Of a DNA stretch of 64,000 nt, positions 35,383-49,000 are shown one piece after another. This DNA is from Reticulitermes speratus (Eukaryota; Arthropoda; Insecta; Blattodea; Rhinotermitidae): the NCBI GenBank assembly GCA_021186555.1, contig JAJKFL010000014.1:23381033-23445032 (forward strand), given 5' to 3'. How positions within the stretch are numbered: position 1 is the stretch's first letter; the number at the start of each line of letters is the position of its first letter. The notes beneath the pieces are model-generated. The model worked only from the letters and a program-made list of their open reading frames with translations. It had not been told where the DNA came from and searched no databases. Position numbers and translations under genes: made by a program.

Positions 35383-36379
35383 AAAATTTCTATATACAAA
35401 CTTTTTATTCATTGGTTTGTAATCTTTTTTTTTTTTCTCAGACTTCCCTCAGTGATCTATTAGGTTATTATATTTATTCAATGCTTTGTAATTTATTTAG
35501 TGTATTATTCAAATTTCTTTTAATTATTTAATATGAGCAAATTTATGTTTATTCCAGTATTTAATACTTTCAGTGTATACATTATTAAACTGTGATGTAC
35601 CATTTGGACTTAGATAGATTTATCTGTCTATTCGAGATTTATCTGTCTATTCGGACAGTTGTCTTGTCATACCATGCTCATCTGTAAACTCCTAATGTCT
35701 GGCATATTTGTATATTGTATCCACATTTGTATATTATGCTGTGGTCATCTGTAATCCTCAATGGTGTCTTGTATATTTATGTTTTGCATTGTATTCTTGT
35801 ATGTTTGTGCTTCATATTGTATTTTTCTGACATGTTCTATATCCAGTGGTTTTGTAACCCTTCGGCTTTGTTGAATGAAAATACAATACAATACAGTAAT
35901 TCCATGTGAAAGAATTGGGGTCACTAACCCATACTATAGTGTCATGTGTTCTGGCTACAGATTTTTAAGCTGATAGTGATGTATGTTATCTTGTGATTAT
36001 TAGGATTTGTGTTTGTTTTGCCTATTTGATGTAGTAGGAATGTAATATATTTCATAAACACAAATTTTTGGGGTCTGTGTCTTTTGTGTATTTCCAGAGG
36101 GGGGAGGATTTGTTCAACATTTGATTTCTGTGCTTTAAATGGCAACTATCTGCACTTTTATGGAAACATGTAAAGGGATTTTACTTGATAAGGCTGTAAG
36201 TTTGGTCATACTACCTCGTCAAACTGGAATTAATACGTGTGCTGTATGTGAAGAAATTGGACTGGAGACATGCATTATTAGGGTAGGCTCTTGTTGAAAA
36301 TTAGGGACAAAAAGCTTGTGGAGAGTCTGAATGAACAGCTTACATGCTGGCCATGTATATACTATCAAAAACTGCAGTT

Positions 36380-36620
36380 TTGTTGTAATAAATATTTTGT
36401 AATATTTTAGAGGTCTCGCTGACTATTTCTATATCCATAAGGTTCTGTAACCTGTAGGGGTCCATGAAATGTGAATAAATGAAATTGAAATAGCAACATT
36501 TTACCTTGATTTTGTGGTTTTTTAGAGAATGCCTGATGATGATTGTTTCCAATCGAAACGTAGCATTGAAAGAAATAAAGTGTCATGTTAGATGGAATAG
36601 TAGTGTAGACTGTTACTGTC
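36380..36620 (+). repeat. Retroelement-type 3' tail with stem motif
   Basis: A segment ending TAACCTGTAGGGGTCCATG and TGAATAAATGAAATTGAAAT resembles LINE or PLE 3' tails. It is followed at 36533-36559 by CTGATGAT, the stem GATTG/CAATC, then GAAAC, and by AATAAAGTG. The same motif architecture occurs at 2.1, 2.4, 7.1 and 26.7 kb. Parent element unknown. Confidence 0.5.
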
Positions 36621-36851
36621 ATGTGGTAGGATGGTTAGTGAATGATGAATTGGAAAGGTTGTGAAAGAAAGCAGTCATGGCCTGATTTGATGTACTGTTC
36701 CAGCATTTGCCAGAAGATACTCAGGAAAGCTAAAAACTTGTTAGGATAACTGGTCATGGGGCTGAGATTTGAACCAGGGGTTTTCCAACTACATAGCAGG
36801 AATATTTCCCACTTGATTACAGCATTTGGTAATTATAGTTTTGTTTTTCAG

Positions 36852-37066
36852 TCTTCGTGATTTATCAGCGTACTTTGTGGTACAAATACTGAAGGGATGG
36901 AGTCTGCACTGAGTGCTGAGTTGATTTCTCGAGCACTCAATTTTCATGGCCAGCAATTACAAAAGCTGTGGGATAGTGAAAGAGGAGAGGCTGATTTAAC
37001 AAAGAATGGTGTGAATGTGAAAGAACTTGATTTTGGTGTTTATCAACAGAGGCAGAAACAGTTGAG
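36852..37066 (+). CDS. TTC14: TTC14 coding exon 1 with start codon at 36897
   Basis: The acceptor at 36851 precedes 45 untranslated bases with an in-frame TGA at 36858-36860, so ATG 36897 is the first usable start. It reads [20 protein letters not shown] and on to [22 protein letters not shown] corresponds to the conserved N-terminus of vertebrate TTC14. Donor GTAAGT at 37067, phase 2. Confidence 0.9.
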
Positions 37067-40000
37067 GTAAGTTTGTCATTTTAGCATGGGTGTAACTGTG
37101 TCAGTGGCATTTTAACAGTTGTTTGCTCCCTGTATCTGTAACACTGATAATTGGCATATTGTGTTTGTTATACTCAGGTCATGGAAAGATGTCCCATGGA
37201 TAGTGGGGATGGTGGCTTATGATGCCGTCCTCATTTTTGTCTGTTTCCATGTGGTCACTGTTGTCCCCAGTTAACCATCCCAAAGCATTTATCACTAGTG
37301 AAGGTTATCCCTCTGAACATTTGAATAAACAGAATTGCTACACGACTAGAGGGGGAATTGTAAGAGCTCAAGGGATATGTAGAAGTGTCAGTCCGTTGAA
37401 TTTCCTTCTGTGGCCTCAGTGTAGTGACATCAATACCTGTGTGAAACATTATGCCCAGTTTATTGGCCTGTGCTACAGATGTGTAAAGGAATGTGTGGGG
37501 TGTCACTAAAGGGTGTTTGTAGTGGCATCCTTATGTCCTCAAAGATTTTAAAGACTGATTCCTAGATGGGCAGTGTGTATATACTGTATAATTTTAAATA
37601 CACATGTTGTACCCAAATAATCTGAAGGGGTCCATATTTATCAGATTTTGTCCTAGTAGATCAGATAGAAGGAAAGCATTAATGGTTTCATGAAGTGCTA
37701 TTCCTGGTCATTGTGCTCAGAAGGACCAATTTTGTATACATAAACTGGCTCCTGTCATTACTGGTAACTGGTGTCCTACCCAAAGTGCCTGTTCCATGGA
37801 TGTGTAAGGTGCAGGATTGCTGATGGGATAAATGATGGGTATGCACAGCATATGGTTGCTATTCATGGTACAGGGAGGGTAGATGGATGCATATAGGAAG
37901 TTTCTTTTAATTCTAAACTACTACAGTGGTAACATAAAAAGGAAAAAGAGAAGTTCTGCTATCAGTAAATGAAAGTGTTGGACAATATTGTTCTTTCATC
38001 CATTTCTAACATACATGTTCTCAGTCAGCATGCTTTAGGTCAGCCATTCTAAACCTGGGGCCCATTGATAGATTCCAGGGGGTCCATGAACTTGACGGGG
38101 GGAAAAATTACAACTTTATTTTCACTAATCTGTAACTGAAATTTGGCTTTTCATTCAGTAATGAATGTAGGCAAAGTAATTTATGGTCTCTAGACTCCAA
38201 AAATGTTTGTTTGCTTCAGTAAATATCACTTTCTATACTTTATGTATTTAAATACATTTTTCTCAGAAGGGGTCCATAGGTTTCACCAGACTCAAAGGGG
38301 TTCATGGCACAAAAATGTTAACCCCTGCTTGAGGTGATGAGGTCCATGAATAGGTGAAGAAATATAATTACAGGCTTTCTCATTTTGTGCCAGGTTTACA
38401 TACCTGAAAAACTTAGCGTAAATCAAAATCGCACAAATCGAACACAAAATTCCCATTTAAAAAAGAGACTCATGTCTATAGTTTTTGGTGCGGCTCATTC
38501 TGATAGGGCCAAAAACAAAGACTTTAGTTCCTGACTCAGAAGTTGCTTTAATTCTGTCAGCATTTTCATGAATTGTATGTATGCTATAATGAGCAAGTCT
38601 AACATTATGGCATATGTCAGCAATTCGTTCACTTTTTCAAGTCGGCTTATTGCGTCTAATTCCTCTTCAGTACCGATTGTCTTTGACTGATTTTTCATTT
38701 GGATTGCACTAGGTGATGTAGATGTATGTTTCTTACTCATGTTGGTAAGAAAAGCCAATGTTCTTGAAGAGGAAACTCATTGAGCCGCATGATTATATCA
38801 CCAACATAATCAATCCATCCACATGACTGATGGCGTGACAGTGACTTCACTTTCTGCTAGCCTCCTACAGAAGCTAAAGTGTGGCCACAGATTGTCTGCC
38901 AAATCGCGTGAAATCAAAAAGTATTGCGTAAATTCGAAAAGTGGTGTAAATTTTCAAGTCGTGTTAAAGCGAAATTGCGTAAAACAAGACCTGCCCATAT
39001 TTGTTCTGCAGTAGAGGCTGTAAGGGAGGCAAGGATATTAATAGAAAAGTGAATCGATATTTGCTACGGGTCTGTGCCACTATAAAATACATTTTGCTAA
39101 GTACCTGCCAGAAGCAGATGTCATAACAATTCTGATAGCCATACTAGTAGATTTTTAATAGATTTTAGATGTATCTAAATGTTGGATGTGAAGAAAAGGA
39201 TACCTGAGAAGTGTGGAAACAGCAGAAAAGTGTTCTGCTTAGTGATTATATTTCACAGGTGTCGATATTTCAGTTTTCAGGACAGAGGTAAGCGGTTGAA
39301 ATTGCAGCAGTTTATAATGAAGAAAGCTGCGTCATTGTATGATGCCTCTTTGCTGGAAGTAGATAATGAATCACAGGATAAGCCTCCTGGTGAAGAAGGT
39401 GAGTTTATGAGTATAATCCGACAACCTTTTACAGGAAAATGTATTTGAGTGTAATTTATTGCTGGTTTTGTTATTTTTTGATTAAAATGTTGGTCACAAT
39501 CTGTTCAATAAGTTTTCTGTCCTGCTGATCCCAATTAATGAATAGCAGTAGTTGTTAACCCATGTACATTAAGGAGCAGTTCAGAACTGAGAAAACAAAG
39601 TTGTAATTATCGTATTGTGAGAATCTGAACAGTGAGCATTATGTTGGTTTGCAGAATGGACCATTCAGACTGTGTGTGTAATTGCAGTTACAATCTTTAT
39701 TTTGCAGATTACTATGCTGTGATGCCACCATATGATATGTTTCTTTCGTTGGATAAAGCAAGTAGAGTGAAACATTTCTTCCAGGTAAATACGTGTTTCT
39801 GTGGATGTCAGTTATTTAATAGTACTATCTGGAGATAGTGATTTATTTTTTGATTGATTGATGTGTTGAATGCTCAGGGAAAGAAGTTGTAGAACTACAG
39901 TGCAGTACTTTTTAATATGTTTCAGACATTGAAGAAGGGAGATATTATCATTGGCTCTGTACTCACGAAGTCAGTCTCAGGAATGATGCTGAAGGTGCTG

Positions 40001-43000
40001 TGCACAGATGGCGAAGGGGCAAAGTGTGTGTCGGATGTAAATGTCAAGGTATGAGAATGTGTTTTAGTACCCTAAATCTATATGCTGTAGCAACTTTTCA
40101 TTTAAATGGGAAGGCATTTCTGTATGATTGACTGTTATTCAAATACTAACCATAAACTTGAAAATATTACAGAAAGTTTTATTCATTGTAAAAGTGGCAG
40201 GATTTAGGTCTCTTAGCATGTATGAATTGAAATATTGAAACTGCATTTTGGACAGTACTTTTGTGGCCAAGAATGAAAATTATGATGATTGCAAGTTGTA
40301 TGTTTTCATTTAGAATGTGCATTTGACACAATTGAATGTCATTTTTGTGAGGTGTTCATTGCACTTCCAGGTTCTTTTATGTATGTAATGTGAATTTAAT
40401 TTAGTCTTGTACATTTAAGTGGTCAGAAGCAAATTCTGTGAATTTTTATGGTGTTTGGCAATCAGGCATTCTGTCCCACATCCAACTTAATCCCAGCTTC
40501 AGACAAGAAGTCTGTGAGCCGGAGCTACTTGATGAATGATACAGTATGCTGCGAAGTGCTGGAAGTGAACTCTGATACTGAGAAGCTGGTGTGTGGAATG
40601 AAGGGTGTGACACTGCCACCTAATTCAGATTACGCCTCACGGCTAGGGCTCATCCACTCTGATGATTTCCCAGAAGTGTACAAGTAAGTGAGCCTACTGC
40701 ACCTTTCGCAGGGATTTGATATTTTGTGTATGTCTTTGGGCATGGGTGAGACTTCCTATAAAATCTGAAATTCCTGGAAGTTTAGTGTATATTGCAGCAT
40801 TATTTTTGTGTGTGTGGACTTTTACTTGTGTATATTGTGCATTGCCCTTTTTATTTTAAAAATTGAGCGTGTGTTTGGTGCATATAAGTGTGCATGTTTC
40901 AGTGCTTTTACATTGCACTTAGTATGTACATGAGTAAAATACTTTTGTGGTCATTAGTATTAATTTTGAAATCTTTGCGTAATTTATGCGCAGCGCAGCA
41001 TACACAAGATTACTGTTGTCATAGATATTACAGCACTAAGTTTGGTTGTGGGCACTGGTGTTACTATACATGTCTTCCATACTGCAGCCTGTTGGTGTCC
41101 TGTGCATTAGTTTAGTTTTTATTTCAACTCCATCAAAAGACACGTATGAGCACTTGATATTACGATTTTGATTATCTTAAAATGTAAGGTTTGACATTTG
41201 CCAGTTACGTGTGCCGATAAGAATTGTTTAGCATTAAGAAATTCCAGTTTTCTTTAAATGACACACACACAACACGGTGTTATTAAATGTTGTAACAAGG
41301 TCTGATTGTTAAATTTGTGTTGATAGGTTATAAAGAAACATAATTTAATTGGTTTGGGTTTGAAACATTTCACACTTTCATGAGCCTTTCTTTATGTTAA
41401 ATCAGTCTGCCTTAAATCTCTGACTCTGCTACATCCTTGTTGTTGCAAATTACTTGGGTTTTAAAACATGTCAGCCTTGAAGCTTGCATTTTGAAAAAAT
41501 AAAAGTTTCATTGTTGCAGCTGCTTTCTGGGTTTAACTCCTGTGTTGGTTTTTGCTTTATGTGAGATCATGTTTTGTACCAAAGCCGCAGGTTTCTAGTT
41601 ATCTTTTAACCTATGTGCAGCCTATAGGCAGGACACAATTTGTGAAGTCAGGAATATGAATGTCCTTTATTGGACATACACATGGCAACACACCTAGAAC
41701 TTAATTTTTTTGTATAAAGACATGCTACACAATTTGTTTCCCACTAAATGTCATTTTACTTCATAATTTTAACTTTTTCATTTCACATAATATTCACATT
41801 TTTCCATACAGCAAGCACTAAAATGTAAAAACCCACCTCATAGCACGGATACAATTCTTTCAGTTTAAAGTCTGTTGTTAATGGGATAATTAGGTCAGGA
41901 TCATGTTCAACTGCACTGATTGGTCAAATCGTGGGGAATCTTTTCTGTTACCTAAGGGTTTTCAAGCTGCAGAGTGTGTTCCTCACTTAGTGTTAATTTT
42001 AAAACAGTTAATAGGCTTATGAAGTGGACACTGAACTTTGCAAAAGATACAAAGGTTACCCAAAAAGTTTTGCAATACATTTTTTATTGCTAGCAATTTA
42101 TTATGTATTGAACATTCTCATAGGATAACTAGATGGCTGTATTGTAACCTCATTCTTCTGCATAAGCTCCATCAACTTGCACAGCCTTGTGCCAACAAGA
42201 AATGAGCATCTGTCCCTTTCTTGTACCAGTTTGAATTCTGTATTCGCAGCCATTTCTTCGTTCTTTAGTAATCTCGTCATAACTCCCAAAACTTTTCCCA
42301 TCTTTGAGGGCTCCAAAGAGGTGAAAATTTGAGGGGGTAGAATCTGGGCTGTATGGTGGGTGAGGAGGAGCAGTCTGAGTTGTGTGATTGCTTCCCATGT
42401 TTTCAAACCTGTGGGTGGTTGTGCATTGTCATGTTGGAAGGAGGATTTCAGCAACATTTTTGTGAGGTCACTCTCTCCTGAAACACTTCTGCAAGGTTTT
42501 GAGAGTTTGGTTATACAGATCTGAGTTATTGGTTTGACCACATAGCATATCTACCAGAATCACCCCTTCTGCATCCCAAAAACTGGCTATGGCTTTCCCT
42601 GCTGAAGGGGTAGTGTTTAACTTGTTCTTATGAGGAGAAGTTGGATGATGCCATTCCGTTGTTTGTCTTTTTTGTATGCAATTAAAAGTGACTGATCCAT
42701 GACAAAAGGCTTTCACTATCAGGCTTGTAAAACAGGAGAGCAAATGTGAACACCTCTTTTGCTACAGTTTTGTGATAGTCAGGCTGTGGAACCCAATAAG
42801 TGCACACTTTTGAATATCCTAAGGCATCAGTAATGTTGTTTGCACTTCCCTTGGATACTGAGAACTCAGTTTCAAGATTTTTGGTTGTAATCAGTCTGTG
42901 ATTTTGAATGAGGTCATCAGCACATTGGAACAGCACCTGAGTGACTGCAATTGTTGGTAGGCCAGAGGGACACAAGTCACTGAACTTGGCTTGGCCCCTC

Positions 43001-46000
43001 AGAATCTGCAATTTCTGAAACCCAATGACTTTTCTCAACAGCATTGACACTTTATACGTTTTTAACCACTTGTGAATATTTGTCACTTATTCCTTCTCTG
43101 CCACAGGAAATTCAGTCACAGCCCGACAACTCACATCACCATACCATGCCATTTTGACGACCCACTGTGCATGCGCGAGAAAACATACTGTTCTGCTATG
43201 CTGCAGTAGCAAGCAGTTCATTCAAAATGAACCACAGGAAAAATTGTGCAGACATTTCCTGTTGATTTTGACTGAAGTATAGACAATGTTGTAAACTTTT
43301 TGGGCAACCCTTTTATTAGAAACGGAGGAACACTCTTAACTGTTTGAAAAAGTTAGTAGGGTTCCTAATTGAGGGTCATAAGAAACAAGGTCTCTGGGAT
43401 ATACAAAAGAGGCAGAGAGCAGGGTGTGGTTGTGATTACAGACATGTTTGTCAGTAGTGAAGCGGTTGGGTGGAAGAGAAGTGCACAGTAAGGATTGTCA
43501 GCCTTTAGTTGTCAGAGTCTGTGGCAGGATTAGGAAACTTGCAGGATCTGAAGGTTCAGGAATTACACAAAAATATGGAACTGTGCATTGTTACTGCATA
43601 CATCTCACATGAAGATTTTGTACATGATCGATGTATCTAGCAAGAAGAGTTGCTGCATGAATGAAATGAAATGGTAGAGAAAGGAAGGATTGTTCAACAA
43701 AGTGAGGATCCATGCATACTGGATGTAGAAAGTAACGTTTGATACCCTCTATTGGGAGTTTATGTGGACCTTTTTCTCCTGCTGCACATTCCTTACTTTA
43801 CTAACAGTTTGCCCATTGAATATGCAGAGTTGTGTAAACCCACTTAATCTGCTTGTCTGTGACGAGCAGAAAAATTATTGAATTTCTTTATTAATGTTTT
43901 CTCACATTTTTATTTCTTCACAGATATTGAACAGTAAATGATATCTTGTGTTCATATTGTATAATATAAGGGAAAGTCTTTTATGTGTACTGTACTATCC
44001 TGTACTGTATTGTGTGATGGTAAGTAAGGTGGTGTGGAACAGTTACAGCAGAATGGATAAGCACGGTTTCTCTTGTGATAAGTCTGACAGGTAGAAGTTT
44101 TGTCTGATTGGTGAACTGGGCCAACATTTATTGGTGTGTAAATATGCATGGCATGTTAAATAAATCACATGCCCAGTATGTTAGGCGAGTGTTCCAAATA
44201 TTCTTGCCAAATAGAGGTAAATAGTGGGGTGGGAAGAACTACGGAACAGTCTCTCCATTGCCCTGTTCTCCTGCTCATCTGCTGGATAAACCATTCTGAA
44301 AAAGCGTATCATAAAAAACTGAATATTTTAAATGACTCCTTGTATTAAAGGTTCTGGTGTCCTCTTCTCAGTATTCAGCATGGGATATGGTTTTATGTCA
44401 GCTAGTTAGAAATAAATTTTAATAATTTCATGGTTGGTGTTGGGTAAAGGGAATGGGATATGGTACTGCACAGTGAGCCAACTGTTGCACTTTAACCCAA
44501 ATGATGTCTGACGTAAGTAGCAGGAATGGCCATAGGGTTCCAGTTTTAATGGTAGAACTAAATTTAGTTTGTATTGTACAGGGTGCACCAAAAACACCTG
44601 ATGGTTTTGAAATGAAATACTTTTTAAGGCGAAGTGGAAACATTTTATTAAATCACATTCCATGTCCATGAAAATGCATCTGAATCCTTATTACTGTTTG
44701 AGTATGACGCTTTGTAGGTGACTACTGTGTTGTTCAATACACTCATGCAGTTGTGATGGAAAGGCTGTCGTAACATGTTATAGCACTTGGGGATCCCTTG
44801 AATACTGTATGTACCCAAATTTGCTGTTTTAAGTCATCAATACTGACAGGACGTGTTTCATATACATTAGAACCCAGATAAGAAGTCCCCGCATAAGAAG
44901 TTTTCCCCTGTAAGAAGTCTGGTTTTTAAAGTCCCGAAATCCTATTGCTTTTAATAAGCTTCCCTCTTAATAAGTCTTCCTGCTTAAGGAGTCCCTAATC
45001 CTCTGGTCCCTTGAAAGACTTCTTAACAGGGTTCTACTGTACCTTGCTTTTGACATAATCCCAAAGGAATTAGTCTGGTACTGCAAGAGCAGGCGAATGG
45101 GCAGGCCACATGTTTTCCCCAAATGAGAAATGAGTCTGCCTGGTGATGTCCTGAGGTCTTGCGTGGAAATCTGTGCTGTGTGAGCAATTGCTCTATCCTG
45201 TTGGAACCACAGCAAATTGAGCTGACGAGGACGTAACTCATTTCACAGAAATGTTCCCAGAGTAACTTTGTACCACTGTGCTTTGACAGTTGCTGGACAC
45301 CTCTCTATATTCTCAAAGCAAGGGAGACCAGTAATGCCATGAGGAAAAAAAATTGTACACCACAGTCACTTTTGCGCTGTGCAGAGGACGTTGGTCAAGT
45401 TCATGTGGCTTGTTTGGAGCCCAGTAACGACAGTTCTGTTTATTGACATAACCAGACATATGGAAGTGAGCCTTATCTGACATCAGTAATGTGTTCCCTA
45501 TGTTGCTATTGTTATTCACCAAAGCCAAGAATACATTGCAAAATCATAGTTGGCTTGCCTTGTCCTGTTCACTAACTTCCAGAGGGACTTGGATTTTGTA
45601 TGGATGGTAATGCAACTCCTTGTGTAGAATTTGGCGAACACTGCTGTTCTTTAAGTGAAGTGCGAAAGCTTGCCGTCGAGTTGACCTGTGCGGGCTGTGC
45701 AATGTGGCATCTCTTACCCACTCCACATTGTCAGGTGTACGAGCCAAACGTGGACACCTACTATCCTTCACTGATCCCTCTTGATACCATTTCGGTACCC
45801 ATACTAGCAAAGTATTGAGGCTAGGAGCATCACATCTTTGAAACTGCTGTTGAAAACCATGCTGTATAGCTGTAACAGACCGTAGTTTGATAAACAGTTC
45901 CACTGCTGCAATGTGGTGTTGCACTGACTAGCACTCCATCTCAGATAAACTCCCAACATCACTGTACATGATGACATATAAGTATAGAAGCACTGCATAC

Positions 46001-49000
46001 CAAGCACACTGGTTTTCAAATTTAAAAAACTGTTAGGTGTTATTGGCACACCTGTACTTGATCCAGTGAAAGTTTTTACGTACCTGAAAGGTGGACGTAT
46101 TTGGCATTAGACTACGTTATTTTTGTTCATGTTTCACGTTTGTATTCAGTCGTCTGCATTGTTAGGTTAATATTATTGGGACTGCTCCTTTAATTTTTCT
46201 GGAGAAAGGCTCTTAGTACTAATTGGTGGGAAACTTGAATGGATGTTTTGTGGTGAGTTGCAATCTCTAAAATATAACATTGATCAGCTAATCCATTTTA
46301 TTTTATTTTTTTTTTTTTTAAGAAATACCCATAGTGAAATAACTCTGGGCGAAAGTGTAAAGTATAGTGACTTACACACGGTGTTTATTCCCAGTGATAC
46401 TTTGTCACAATCCATTTGTAAATAATTCTGTCCTCATTGTGGTTTGTATAAGCCAGCTGCATTGGTTGTGGCAGGCTCAATTAGATGGGGAACGACAAAG
46501 GAAATATTACCTCACACATAACCTTGGTGCTTGTGTGTTATGGCTGTTCATGATTGACCTCAGTTTAAAAGCTTTAAAATTACCCCATACTTGTAGACAT
46601 CAGAGTAAATCATTTTAGAACCCTGCACGTGTTGTAAATTAAGATTAATGTATTTCAAATATAATACCTCTCCCCTCTTAATATTCAAATTAATGTACAA
46701 TACAGAAAAATGAACTCTGGCAACATCAGAGTAGATCATTTTGGAACCTTACACCTGTTGTAATGTACAGGATTAAACTAATCCAAATATAATACCTCCC
46801 CCTTCTAGTATTCAAATGAATGTAGAATACAGAAAAATCAAGGCCATGATCTGTATGAACTGTGTCCTTTTTAATTGGCCCTATGGAATCATTCTTAACA
46901 CCACCATTCAGTACTTTCTGTGTTTTGTAAATATGTGCATAGATTTCTGTAATACTGAAGCTGTTGTTCATACAGATATGGAAAAATTTCATTAAGATTG
47001 TTGATAGGTAAATTGGGGTGTATATATAGGAATAATTGAAGTTTAAAGTAGGCATCCTTTAAGCTGACTTGTAAAGTAATAGTTAATTTAACTTTAAATT
47101 TTTCCTGCATTTATCTTTGTCCACTAACAGTAAGTTGTGCAGCCAGTCGAGGTAGTGTTGTTAAGATTGCAGTTATTAAAATATCCACCAAGAAATTATA
47201 ACTGAAATGTTTGTGTCATATATATCAACTGTATTACATAGGTAACCAATGTTAAGTTTTGATATTAATGTCTTCTTATTTGACATTACAGCATGTATAA
47301 ACAATACAAAGCAAATCAATCAAATGAGATACAAATAATGCAGTTGGTTGCATACATGTGGCCAGTATACTCTGTTTTGTTGGAAAAAGCAAAACCAAGG
47401 CACATTCCAGTAGACACCATCTGATAATGGCACTGAGGAAAGGCTTCGTTTGGATATAGGGTTTCCTTTTCAGCATTACACAACGCAGAAACTTGCCGAA
47501 AATCAGCATCAATCATGTCATTTCATGTTATCCAGCTGTACTGAAACATAGAGAAATGTTGTTATGATGAGAGCTATGGTGGACATATGACTTGTGTGAT
47601 TTTAGAATCCAGTACAGTAACATAACAGCTTTATAACCAACAGAATGGCAGGTGAGATCCAGGTGTTTTGTTGGTTGATTGGTTGAGGTGTGGTTATAAT
47701 CAATTATGTAACACTTAAATCATTTTGATATTCATGGATTTTAAATGGTTATGCTCACAGACCAGGCCCATTACCCCATTTAAGATTTTTACTTTACCAT
47801 TTTAGGTCACAGTGTTCTGGTACAACATTACCTTGTTGTATGTTCATTTGATTCTAACATGAGTATAATAAAAGTTGCAGTTTAAGAAGTACCTGTATTT
47901 AAAAATAAAAGTTCATCTTGCTGTGGGCCTTGGTCAGTCCGTGATAAGAATAATAACATGCATTATACACCATGATCAGTGTCTAAAAGTTTATCAGTTA
48001 AATTGTAATTATGTTAACATATGCAGAGTGTTCCTCCAAGTGATGAATGTCTCTTCCTTGTGAAACTATTAATGACACAGATAAGAAAATAACTGAACTA
48101 ATTGATATTAAATCATCTTCCCACAGTGGCAGCTATTATTTAGTATCGTCAGCAGAAGTTGATGTATGAAAGAAATATTGAGCTGAACTTTTGTATTTCA
48201 ACCATATGAAGAGAAGATATTCTTAAGAAGAGAATGAGTTGCTGTTTAATGTTGGATGGAAGAATTGCAGACTGATGTTTTCAGTTATTTGGGGACTGCC
48301 ATTTGTGATTTAATTTCACAATATGTTGGTGACTGCCTGGAAACTGGTATTGGACAATGAGATTGTACTTCAGTATATATGCTGCTTAGCAAGGAACTGT
48401 TACGTGACATTGGAAGTTTCTTTTGCAACTTGTATGGGATATAAGTATTTACCATAGGAAGCCCAGCAGGCAACTTTCACAAAGAACAAACACAATACCT
48501 AAGTTTTTAGTAATATGGAAGGTATGTACGTAGGATGGTTTTTCTTTGAAATATGTTTTAGTAGCTGTGCCATTAATAGTTTCTGGGGAAATGATTGGAG
48601 GCAGTTACTCGTGGACTGCTATTAAGTATATTTGTTATTGAATACACCACCAACATGAAGAATAATATTCACCATCAAGATTGGAGACATTGCTGTTGTA
48701 GGCTGAAGTTTATTTTAGGGTTTTCTGTACTTGACAATCATAGAGCTCTGTAATTTTATTCTCTTTTGTTTTCACTCTGAAGTTCTAAGAGCTTGTGTCA
48801 TTTAGTGTTCAGTTTGTAAAAATTATTTTTTAATCCTGTTATGTGTAGGAAAATGCAGGAGTTGAAAGGTGAAACTTACGACAAAGTTTTGGAGAAGAGT
48901 CTTGGGTTCTACAATCCTAACAACATGAACTACTTGACTAACCAGTTGGGACTAGGCAACAACAATTTCTCATACATGATGGGTCTGAGGTAAGGAATAT

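Larger units (their letters stand above)
31090..35896 (+). mobile_element. Near-complete but decayed LINE (Jockey/CR1-like) with ORF1 and ORF2 remnants
   Basis: In order: an ORF1 remnant with IIGDSHIRDYVAEIAHN and IVICGGVNDKNKNE (31580-31770), resembling the SGNH-esterase domain in ORF1 of some CR1-like LINEs. Then endonuclease pieces (LLHQLCFTERHLNQ; GLSDHDAQIIIL). Then reverse transcriptase with VEQYGFRTK, MFCDLKKTFSCVNH, HGVPQGSIPGPLLFL and ISILFADDTS, and the C-terminal part FLGLTIDSMLQWRTHIDQL to QERVITIIMG. The 3' end is TAACCCTTCGGCTTTGTTGA plus a short ATACA repeat tail at 35880-35896. Stops and frameshifts throughout; inactive. Confidence 0.9.
29822..36851 (+). other. TTC14: Putative first intron of TTC14
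   Basis: About 7 kb from the donor at 29822 to the acceptor TTGTTTTTCAG at 36851. CpG content remains raised to about 30310. Then come two SINE pieces, a poly-C run (31036-31054), a long LINE and a retroelement-like 3' tail. No coding exon seen. Confidence 0.45.
37067..39258 (+). other. TTC14: TTC14 intron 1 of the coding region
   Basis: Carries a hAT MITE (38042-38332) and a Tigger derivative (38371-38993); otherwise AT-rich with no exon. Confidence 0.75.
40684..48848 (+). other. TTC14: TTC14 intron 5, 8.2 kb
   Basis: The longest intron within the coding region. Contains two mariner-type transposons, one with a nested MITE, and a 126 bp tandem duplication. No further exon found. Confidence 0.8.
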
